Shown in pieces: positions 11,053 to 20,430 of a DNA stretch of 64,000 nt. Below the pieces are notes generated by a model. It did no database searches and had not been told where the DNA came from. It worked only from the letters and a program-made list of their open reading frames with translations. Made by a program: the position numbers and the translations under genes. The stretch lies in the NCBI GenBank assembly GCA_003586115.2, contig QVOM02000034.1, forward strand, positions 110,337,610 through 110,401,609, in the 5' to 3' direction. This stretch comes from Salvator merianae. Taxonomy: Eukaryota > Chordata > Lepidosauria > Squamata > Teiidae. Each line of letters begins with the position of its first letter. Positions within the stretch are counted from its first letter, which is position 1.

Positions 11053-12260
11053 GGCCGCGGCCGGACACGGCATTTAATCAGTTTAAAGGCCGTCTTCACT
11101 TCCCGCCGTCCCGACAGACACGGCATTTAATCAGACTTCACTTCCCGCTGTCCCGACATGATCTTGCCATTCCGTAATTTTTAAGGATTAAATTGGCTAA
11201 ATGCGGATTACTTTGTCTTCGGATTTTATCAACTCTCAAGCCGTTCCAGATCACTAGCGCGCTTTACTTTTGCTGTGGGCACGGAGAAAGCGATTATGTG
11301 GGAGGACCGTAATTTTTTGTGGGCTCGCAGTGGGAGGGATCCCCATTTGGTGCTGTCCAATGCAGACTTTGTGGGTGGGCAGGAAGCGCCTCCATTATCC
11401 CCGCTGCTGCCAGCAGAAAAGAAATGGCAGGGTGTGCGTGCATGCGTGTGTGTGTCTCCGTCCCTGTGCTTCTTGCTCTGTGTTGGAGGAGAGAGGGGGA
11501 GCGAGGCAGTAGAGAGATATTTCCCTGAGGAGCGGAAGAGAGAGAGAGAGAGAGAGAGTCGGGCAAGCCAAAGGAAGAAATTAAAGACTTCCTCCACTTC
11601 CGTCTGCTCTTTAAAGCAAAAAATAAACTGCGCCTGTTTGGAGTTTTGCCTTACACAGCTACACAGGGAGACAAATGCTCGGTGGAGGTCTCCGAGGCAG
11701 ATGAGTCATAGAAGCACTGTCACAATAGCAGCCCCCCCCCCACGTTCCCTCCCCAGTTTTTCCCTTTGTTATGGACCTCTCCTGCTTTTACGCTACTTTT
11801 AAAATGCGCAGTTGCGTTAAAGTGCAGTAGCAGGGGAGCAGAAACTTTATTAGCATGTCAAAAGCTTTTAGTTTTTTAAAGTTTCATAGTTTTAAATCTC
11901 TGCTTTGACGATGTCTGACCACGGCCATAGTTTTAAAGTTCTGCTTGAGTAGATAGAGCAAATGGACAATGCATTTTAAATGAATCCAGGCAGCAGCAAG
12001 AGCAGAGCTTGACTTTCCCGCCCCGTGACGTCAAGATTTGAACCTTGGGACTGCCACCAATCGCTGACTGCATAGGGAGGAGATTTTGACGAGGGGTGAA
12101 GGCACGGGAAATATCAGTGTGGGAACGAGCAAGTACGAATTGACTCCGTGATAAATTGTAACGGTGAGAACGACCAGAGGACGACCAAAGGATGAATTCA
12201 CTGCACGTACTCTTCTATACGGATTACATATCTCTGCTTTGACGATGTCCGACCGCGGCC
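11053..12260. mobile_element. Harbinger-like non-autonomous DNA transposon, 1.2 kb
   Basis: Left terminus GGCCGCGGCCGGACA and right terminus TGTCCGACCGCGGCC form an inverted repeat. The flanks are a 3-bp TTA direct repeat (11050-11052 and 12261-12263), as expected for PIF/Harbinger (TWA targets). The right terminal sequence CTCTGCTTTGACGATGTC recurs internally at about 11897-11914, and the left end has a duplicated unit starting GACACGGCATTTAATCAG. The interior is GC-rich and promoter-like: a CRE TGACGTCA near 12025, a CCAAT near 12057 and a GA tract at 11536-11558. No transposase frame is visible. Confidence 0.75.
11536..11558. repeat. (GA)n microsatellite
   Basis: About eleven GA units inside the Harbinger-like element. 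Confidence 0.9.
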
Positions 12261-13156
12261 TTAGATACTACAGCTCGAAGTGATTGTTTAGTATTATAGC
12301 TTGCCAGTGAAAACAGTGCAACTGCCCAGAATTTTTCTGCTCTGAGTTTACACAGCAGAATTAAGGCTCAGAATTAAGATGGAAAGGTGAAATAAGGTTA
12401 GGTGTTAGCAAAGTAGAGTGTATCTTCCTTTTTTGCTTGTCAGTGCAAGAGAGCACAGTGTAAATAAACAGTTCAAATAAAAACAAAAAATAGATTAAAT
12501 GCCTAACAAAACAACATGGTCAGAGAGGTAGGAATCAGCGTTAAGAGCCACATGGATTCCAACATATGGCAACGAGGAAGGGAATTCCCTCTCTTGGATG
12601 CCAATGCTGAAAATGTCCTCTTTCTACCAAAGGTACCTTAGACAGACAGTTCCATGACAATCTCTTCCATTGGTTTCAAAGGGTAGGTGGGATTATAAGT
12701 ACTGTTAGACTGGGGGAGCTTGACTCCACAACCGTTATGAGTGGGTTTTTTTCTAATTTGATTGTCAGAATATGTATTTTGCTGCGGGAAAGCTAAAGAT
12801 TTTTTTTTTTAAAATTGAAGATTCATGCTTTCAAACAATCAGATTATTAAGATTTTCCTACAGCTTGCACCTGCACTTCCAGTAAAATTTAAAGAAGATG
12901 TTGCCTTTCTCTGGGAAAAACCTGGGAGGGAGATCTCCCATTGGAAATATTAAAAGCAGAAAGCCCAAAAAGTGTATTGTGTAGTGCGGTGCTGCTTGTG
13001 CTTTAGTCATATCTTTAATCAGTAAATTAATGGGAGCAAGCTAAATGTAATAATTAGGGAGGTCAGACTAGGATTTCAGAGTTTATGAGTTCCAGTCTCT
13101 AATCTTCAGCCCTGGAAGCTCACTGGGTTGCTCTGAGCCAGCCATTGTTTCTCACT

Positions 13157-13639
13157 CTAAGGGTGTTTTCTCACTTACTGTGTTAGAACAGAATAATTAT
13201 TCTGGTCTAATGTGGTATTATGCGTGGCCATGGTTCCTTACCTGAAACAGGCTGTTGGCATTTGTGGTGTGAATGCTGGTACCCTTGCCTGATGCTTACT
13301 GTGGCAGTGGCTGGGAAGCATCTGGCCATTGCCATGGTGACTGCCAGGGCCATGCAGTGTGCAGACACGCGCAGGCACAATCAGCTGATCACGCAGGCAT
13401 GATCGGTTGTTTGTGTAGGCCTGGCTGCCATGCACCAAGATTAGTGCAGATGCACTTTACTGGGAGCTGACTATCGGCTCCTGGTAAAGGTATGAAGCAC
13501 AAAGTTATGCTCCACAGCTAGGAGTGATCGGGAGCAGCGTTATGCTGCTCTCAGACGCTTGGGCTCTGCCAAGTGCAGACGCACTTTGTTAGCAAGTGTC
13601 CTTGACACTTGCTAGCACCAAGCATAAACAGGTCCTAAG
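13157..13639. mobile_element. DNA transposon, 480 bp (family P)
   Basis: Non-coding element related over most of its length to 59530-59977 and in parts to 47055-47312 (inverted) and 47512-47822. The left subterminal region holds a near-perfect palindrome, TTAGAACAGAATAATTATTC continuing to GGTCTAA. The right end has CTTGCTAGCACCAAGC...GGTCCTAAG. The left end is CTAAGGGTGTTTTCTCACTTA. Superfamily is not settled because the target duplication cannot be read cleanly. Confidence 0.6.
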
Positions 13640-14639
13640 CTACTTCACAGGGATACAGTGAGAACAAAATGGCAAACAGGAAGCCAACATGTGCTGCCTT
13701 GAACTCTGTGGAAGAAAGCCAGGATGTAAATAGGGTGCTCAGACTATGGCTTTCCAATATTCCTGGATGACTGCTCCCATCATTCCTTCCTGTTGGCCAA
13801 GGTAGCAGGAGCTGATAAGTTTGAGCGCCCCTTTCTTAAATAAATAAAGGGGGCTGTCTCTGGAACATTATGGCAGGGAGTTTAAGTAGTGGTTCCAGGC
13901 TGACGTTAGGAACCCTACTACCCACTGTGTACTATCAGAATATTCCCTCAGTACTCCCAGAAAATATTCCACTGATGTAGCATTAGTAAGAAAGTAGGTA
14001 AGATGCAGACAGTTACTATATATTTTTTGTTGTTCAGGGTTCTTCCTAAACTTGTTCAGTTGCTCAGTTACTTCTACAGATAGGCTGCTTTCTCAGACTG
14101 CTGTTACATCTGCTGTGCTAGCAACCTAAACATCACTTTATTGCTTTATATGTTAAAAAACATCCTTTGCTTTAAGAAATACTGTCCAGTTATTTTGGTT
14201 TTTCAGGATGCTGTGTGGCTTTCCAAAGGGTCACATAAAATTAATCCACCTGTATGTTGGGAAAAGTTTAGCATTGGCCTCTTGCAATATACAGAGCTCT
14301 TTAGTGGTATTACATTTTGTGCAGTGATTTGTAACATCTATTACTGTTCTGATAGGAAATCTGATAGACCTACTTTCATTGATGCACAGTATACAGTATG
14401 TCTTTCTCTATAAATATGATTTTGAAATCATTCCACATCTGCTTTTGAGGTCTCCTTATTAGCACTTTTCAAAATGCCAGAAAAGAGGAAGGAATTAGGG
14501 TATGTTTCAGGAATGGGCCTGAGGGATCCTGGGGGAGATATCAGCTCTGCCCTGGTTGTTCTACATATATAAAATAAGTTGTGAATCAGATCTCAGTTTG
14601 ATGCTAAAATGTTAGTCAGTGGTTTCTTGTCTAGAGCAA

Positions 14640-15020
14640 ACAGGATTCTTTGAACTGTGTGTTTATTATTGGGCAGGTTATTATTCAAGGAAAAATGTAG
14701 ATAATTTTTGCTTGCACAATTCCTGGCACGTCATTCACCATAACTATAGGTACAGTGCAGTACTGAAAACGTTCTACTGTGTGCAGTCTAGTTACAGCTC
14801 CTTCTGAAGACCAGTTTGTTTGGAATCTGACTTCAGAATCCTCAACTGTGTTCTCAAGGTGACTTTTAGAGCCATTTCAACTTTCTCTGCAAGAAAATGA
14901 ATTTGTTTGGAGTCAACTGTGAAGCTTGGTGTTTGCTGAAGAACAGCACCACAAGAAACTGGCAAATGGCAGCGCAAGGCTTCACAGCCCAAGAAGCTTT
15001 TTAATTCCATCTGATACTGC
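14640..15020 (-). CDS. Candidate 3'-terminal coding exon of an unknown gene, antisense in SLC35A3 intron 1
   Basis: On the minus strand a very good splice acceptor (ATCACTTTTTTCTTTCCAG, AG complementary to 15021-15022) opens a frame that runs 75 codons from 15019 to a TAA at 14792-14794. It is followed by a minus-strand AATAAA at 14662-14667, about 125 nt after the stop, where a polyadenylation signal would lie. The peptide includes MELKSFLGCEALRCH and VEMALKVTLRTQLRIL, a leucine/lysine-rich helical C terminus. I do not recognise the family. No A-rich tail follows, so it does not look like a processed pseudogene. Chance is a real alternative, since frames of this length occur repeatedly in the window and I could not identify an upstream partner exon. 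Confidence 0.25.
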
Positions 15021-17040
15021 CTGGAAAGAAAAAAGTGATATGGGAAAAGTTGCTTAGTTGATCCTTGATGTGATAATTTTCCAGTAAGCTACTCTTAGTA
15101 CAGTATCTTAATTTTTGGAATGGCAACTAATGAAGAGAAGACTGTAGAGAAAGTTAGTATACTTTTATCCTACCCTTCTCTCAATTTTTAATACATATTT
15201 GTGTGTTTTACTTTGAGAGGTTTTCAGAAAATATACTTATGACTTTATGGTTGGCTCTGGGTTATTCTTAATGGGAATTAAGGTTGAAAGACCTACTTTG
15301 GATCCTGGGTATGTCAAGGATATTTTGCTTTTTTTTTAAAAAAAAAAATGGTTTCTGAGTTTGTGTTATGTTCATGAAATATTTTCATGGTCTCAAAAGG
15401 TTTGATATGTTGCATAGTGTTTGTGTCTTTATGAGACACTTCAGCCTAAAATCTGTTTGAATATGCATAAATTTCATTGTGACAAAAAGCATGTAGTGCT
15501 GGTTTTGAAGAATGTATAACAGTATTTGCGTGACATACGTTGGGGATTGTGAAAGGTATTAACAGCTTAAGTAGGATGGTCAAATGTACCATTATGTCTG
15601 CTGGGTGAACCAAGCAGATAGATTTGCATAAGCAGGTGAATAATGCTCCTTTAGTGGATGTGATGTTAGTTATACTGAACTCAGTGTGGCTCTGGAGTTT
15701 TTAGCAAGCTGGCTTCCATGTTGGTTATTACAAAATTTGTACAAAATTTGATTACAAAATTTGAACAAAATTTGCCTGTATGCTGGTCATTCTAATTATT
15801 TTACATATGTTGTATCTAATCAGTGGTTTAGTACAGTGAATTCACGTGCCAGATTTAGAGTTCCTGTTGCAGAGTAGTCTTTGTGTTTGTTTTGGTTTGT
15901 GCTACTCAATGGATAGATGTATCAGATATATGGATAGATGTATCAGGGCTGGATATTTGAGGATGGGCTGCTGAGAAACCCAAGTGGAAAACGTGCTATT
16001 AAGCATATGTTGAGTTTGTTGACTTCATATAAGCATCTGTAATAATGAGTTGCTGGATATGATGGGGCTACTGGCTGATTGATTGAACTTCTTCTCATGA
16101 CATAATATTTGAAAGCCTTTGGTTTGAAGCTTGTGGGGAAATAACATGTTTCTGTTGTAAAGAATGGACAAAAAGAAGGATAATTGTTAGTTAGCTTAGC
16201 ATAGGAGTTGTATCTCTTGTCATACAGGAGAAACCAAAATCCAGTTTGCTTTTGCAATGTCTTTAATAGGCCCTAGCCAGGAGCTAATGAATTCAGGTGG
16301 CCACATTATATTTCTTCCTTAGGCCACAAATTGACTCTAAGGGCCAAGGAAGTCTTCAGTAAAAACTAATGAATGAAAAAGAGTATTGTAGTCTGAACCA
16401 CACCTATATGGGTGTAGATAGCATTAAGCATGAGAGGATTTATGTTTGAATCAACACAGTTAGGGTTACATTGGCAGTTCATAAACGAGTGAACAAGATT
16501 ACTTTCATTTCTGTCTTCTGTCTTAAGGTTGGCAGGTGTCCTATACAGTCTTCCTTTGTTTTGTGCTGCTGTCAATCTCTTGTCCATTATCAATGCTGAC
16601 AGGGCTTGATAAAATCTACCTGTGCTGTTCTTTGTCTTCTTGTGCGTGGATAATTTTTTTCTGTAAACATGGAATATCTAGTTTTCTCCCCATTGTAGAT
16701 TCTGTCAGATTTCTTCCTATTCTGGTTTTTATCAACACTTCTTTCGTGTTGGTTTTCCTTGCTGTGTTGCATGAGCATTTTCCTTTTGAATGTCCTGTCA
16801 CAGTGGCACGTAGGAGATGGATCAGTGCTCATATTGATATATCATGATTTTTCCATGTTTTCTTTGGGGATGAATTAACAATGTGACCCTTTCCCAATTG
16901 TGTTCTTACTTCTTTTCTGCGTTTAGCATCGTCTGTTCTAGTTATAGTCCATTAAAGTTTATCTTATCTCTTGTCTTCTCTGTTCTCCCTCATCTCTCTC
17001 CTATTCATTTCTCCCTCTTTCTTTTCAGCCCCATCGAGAC

Positions 17041-17197
17041 ACAGCCTAAAACATGGGATTATCCTGGGGCTATGTTGGGATTGCCACAAGTCTCCATGGC
17101 AACCCCAACATAGCCCCAGGGTATAGGAGTGATATCATGTGGTATCGCTGTTCTGGGAAAATCTCCACTTGGATTTTCCCAGAATAGTGCTATGACC
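17041..17197. repeat. Inverted-repeat cluster
   Basis: Two adjacent hairpins. The first pairs CCTGGGGCTATGTTGGGATT (17060-17080) with its complement around 17098-17119. The second pairs GTTCTGGGAAAATC with GATTTTCCCAGAAT around 17151-17187. The TGGCAATCCCAGCATAGCCC block at 41668-41687 matches the first arm, so this belongs to a dispersed family, probably a non-autonomous DNA element. Confidence 0.55.
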
Positions 17198-17199
17198 TA

Positions 17200-17381
17200 C
17201 CTGTCTGGGTGCTTGCTTTTGCCATGGGTCTTGAAGAAAATGGCTTCCACGTACGTGCATGGCCAAAAACAGGCCAAAATGGCAGCCACGCACATACAAT
17301 TGCACACTTCCAAGTATTCCGTGTCATCAGAATATCTGGAAGTAGCAGTCTCGCCACCACAAGAGCAAGTGTCCAGACAGG
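17200..17381. mobile_element. MITE with TA flanks, 182 bp
   Basis: Terminal inverted repeats CCTGTCTGGGTGCTTGCT and, from the right end, CCTGTCTGGACACTTGCT. Flanked on both sides by TA (17198-17199 and 17382-17383), the target duplication of Tc1/mariner-type elements. No coding capacity. It abuts the inverted-repeat cluster on its left. Confidence 0.6.
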
Positions 17382-18025
17382 TAAGTGTCTGTGTTTGCCC
17401 TGCATTGTTGTCTTGCTGCCTGGCTGGGACAATGAGGCAGTTACGGGATCCAAGCAAATCCCACATTTTACTCTCACCATCTGAAGGCAGCCTTTTTCTT
17501 AGGTTATATTCTTTCCTCGCTAGCCTCCTAAGTTTCTCACTTCCATGCTTGATGGCTTGCCAAACTTTCCTTCATGTTGAAAGTGGTCTGAGGTACCTGC
17601 CCAATAAATCTTTTTTTTTTTTTGTCAATTCAAGTAAAGTCTATTATTCCTTAGATCCGTATTACATATGCCAGGAGTGTGACTGATTATACCACCCTGT
17701 AGCATAGTGCAATTCTGTTATACTCAATTTGCAGGGGGGAAGTGGAATTGAAACGTAATTGAGTGATGTATCCTGAATTTTTTTAAAACTGGAAATGCAG
17801 TGTATGCTTAGGCTGGGATTACAGCAGCCAAACAATTAATTAAATGTGCAAGGGGCTAAAGAGAACAAGGAAAAAAGTTGCAGCCTTCAGGAATGAGTGG
17901 GAAAATGTCTGAATATTAGGATTGTCTCTAGCTGAGCAGTAGGGCTACATTTTGAGAAACTCTAGAGAGGCAGACATGGAATAAAATTCTCTCAGAAGCC
18001 AGACCTATCTTAGCCTTACTGTATT

Positions 18026-18297
18026 GAGATGTGCTGAACCAGTTTGTGATAGACCCAGTTCGAACTGAACCACCCCCCTGTTTGGGTCAAAAAAGGATGA
18101 ACCACCCAGTTCAATTTGAACTGGTTGGAGTTGGACCCACAGTGTAAGTAAAGAGCTTTTTACACTGAATTTTACTGTGTTTTTTAAAAAAGGAACAGGT
18201 TCAAACTCGTTCGAGATTTGAACTCAGACTGGTTGAACCTATTTGACCCAATTCAATTTCAAATTGAACCACATTTTTTTGAGTTCATGCACATCTC
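18026..18297. mobile_element. Foldback element rich in GAACC/GGTTC motifs, 272 bp
   Basis: Ends GAGATGTGC and GCACATCTC are inverted repeats, flanked by TATT direct repeats (18022-18025 and 18298-18301). The interior is built of degenerate, alternating motifs such as GTTCGAACTGAACC, CAGTTCAATTTGAACTGG and CAGGTTCAAACTCGTTCGAG, which can pair in many registers. Confidence 0.65.
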
Positions 18298-18491
18298 TAT
18301 TTCTGTAAGTTAGTGATCAGATTGATCACAAAATCAGATCTGTCCTCTGGTACTAGCTCTTTTTGTTGTGTTAATGTTGCCCACTTGGAAAAATCCCTGC
18401 TCACATTCACAGTTGCCATTCATATGCGTAAAGTCTGAAAGTGGCCTAGGTGACCTCTGCACCAGCCTGAAATACTGTTGGTGCTGTAGAC

Positions 18492-18690
18492 CAGGGGTCC
18501 CCAACCACCGGTCCGTGGACCAGGACCGGGCCGTTGGGGTTTTTTTTGCCGGTCCGCAGCACCGCCGCAGACCAGCACTAAACACTGACAAGCCCTGCCC
18601 CTGCCCCACCCCCATTCCGCCCTGCCGGGCCATGAAAAAATGGTCTTGCTTGAAGCCGGTCCCTGGTGCAAAAAAGGTTGGGGACCACTG
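18492..18690. mobile_element. hAT non-autonomous element, 199 bp
   Basis: Terminal inverted repeats CAGGGGTCCCCAACC and GGTTGGGGACCACTG. An exact 8-bp target duplication CTGTAGAC lies at 18484-18491 and 18691-18698. The CAGGGGTCCCCAA terminus and 8-bp duplication are diagnostic of the hAT superfamily. The GC-rich interior contains CCGGTCCGTGGACC. No transposase. Confidence 0.95.
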
Positions 18691-18928
18691 CTGTAGACCC
18701 CTGAATTTATTGATCCTAGACTTGCCATATTTTCATAGTTTTTTCCTTAGACTTCTCTCTTCTTTCATGTTTCTTCTAGTGTTTTAATGTGAAAAATAAA
18801 ATGTGAACTTGGTTGCAGACATCATGTGAGTTGCCTAGTTGTGTCCTCTATCCCTCTCACTTTAGGAACAGTTATAAAGCACAGTCGGACTTACCCTTTA
18901 ATTGCACCACAGAGAAGTTTGCACTTAA

Positions 18929-19060
18929 AGTTTATTTATTTTATTTATTTAAGAATTTATATTCTGCCCTTCGCTAAAAGGTCGCAAGGCAGCTCATAAC
19001 AGTAAAAAGATAAAATATGTAAAGTATTAAAAATTATTTAAAATGTAACCCACCCATCCA
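18929..19060 (-). repeat. L2-type LINE/SINE 3' tail
   Basis: The minus strand reads GAGCTGCCTTGCGACC...GGGCAGAATATAAATTC followed by AAATA repeats, the common L2-type 3' end. Similar tails are at about 25027-25085 and 29765-29835. Confidence 0.6.
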
Positions 19061-20157
19061 AATCATGCAGCCATATTCTTCATAGTGCAAACTGGTGATA
19101 TATCGAGTTGCACAGCTTCATTAGAGGGCAACCCTCAACCCCAAAATGAAGCCTAGGGCTTGATTATTTGTATTAACAAACAAGTGACTCTAAGACTATT
19201 ACTCTGGTGAAGACCTCTGTGTATTTATTCCAATTATAAATTTTCATTTCAGTTCTAAATCTGCATTGCTCTTGAAAACCCAGAATTAAGAGGGATAAAC
19301 TCTGGTTATCGGAAGCATTATTGGGCAATCAATACGGTGGTCATAACTCATGTTCACATAGAATTAAGGCTGTAGAATAATACCATTGGTGAAGGCATTT
19401 GATTAAGCAAAATATTAAGCATGACCAAGCAGGTTTGGAGCCCAGCTGCTTTGTAGAGGCAGCCTGCTGACTCAGCTTACTCAACTCACCCTACATTGGC
19501 AGGGGCACAGGGCACCTAGATGGCTACTGTGGTCACAGCATTGCCCAAAGCAGCCGTAAAAGGAGCAGTGGCTATTTTTGGCTGCTTTGCTGCACTTTTA
19601 CAGTCTCCATAGAATGTTCTGGCGGCGGTAGAGGTGCCACATAGTAGCTTTATTAAGAACCACTGCTCCCTTTTGCAAAGCCTCACCAGGCCAGCTCACT
19701 AAGGTCAGCTGAGGTTCAGCTTGCCTTCTTTTAAACCATTTGGTATAATTGGTGTCAGTTTATTGTATTTCTTACCACATACTTACTTTAAAAAAAACTC
19801 TCCTAAAATCACCCTTCATCCTATTTTTTAGTTTATTTTTCCTAATTATCCCATCCCAAATTATAGTTACATCTTACATGCCAGTGCATCTCATATGGCA
19901 AGAAATGTAATATCTGTCCAAAATAAGGCCTTGACATTTACCTTGTCAAGACACTAGAACAGTAAATATTCAACTTGGTGATTTTTCTCCTGCAAATGTT
20001 TTACCAAAGGGGTGTGTTTTGTCTTCTTACTAATATAATGTATTCTAGAATCCTTCTCTTAATCACTGTTGTAGTCATGCCCACATATATTTAGTGGTGT
20101 GGACACGAATCATATAAGTGACTCTTCAGGTGTTGCCTGTAAAGAGATGCTTTAGAT

Positions 20158-20430
20158 CAGGGGTGTCAAACTCGTTTTGTTCCATGGGCCGCAGGGCAGG
20201 GCCACGCCAGCGCGTGGGGCGGGGCCACGCCAGCGCGCGGGGCGGGATCATGCTAGCGTGCCGGTGTGGGGCGGGGCCACACCAGCGTGCAGGGCGGGGT
20301 CACGCTAGCGCGCCGGTGCAGGGTGGGGCCACGCGAGCGCGGAGGTGGGGCCACACGAGCACGCGGGGTGGGGCCACGCACGGCTCTGCGGGCCGGATCC
20401 AGCCCGCGGGCTGTATGTTTGACACCCTTG
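20158..20430. mobile_element. hAT element carrying a GC-rich minisatellite, 273 bp
   Basis: Termini CAGGGGTGTCAAACTCG and TTTGACACCCTTG are inverted repeats. The 8-bp target duplication CTTTAGAT is exact at 20150-20157 and 20431-20438. The interior (about 20200-20380) is a variable tandem array of GGGGCGGGGCCACGCCAGCGCG-like units, very CpG-rich against an AT-rich intron. Long open frames on both strands here are by-products of the array. Confidence 0.95.

Noticed and set aside
11275..11802. 175-codon frame and overlapping minus-strand frames
   Set aside because: Lies inside the Harbinger-like element, includes a GA microsatellite read as Arg/Glu, and has no transposase or Myb-like motif.
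16366..16832. Overlapping minus-strand frames as exons of an antisense gene
   Set aside because: Adjacent frames shift without good splice sites and resemble a decayed repeat; I could not link them to the candidate exon at 14640-15020.
17129..17686. 185-codon plus-strand frame
   Set aside because: Crosses inverted-repeat and MITE boundaries and shows no recognisable domain.
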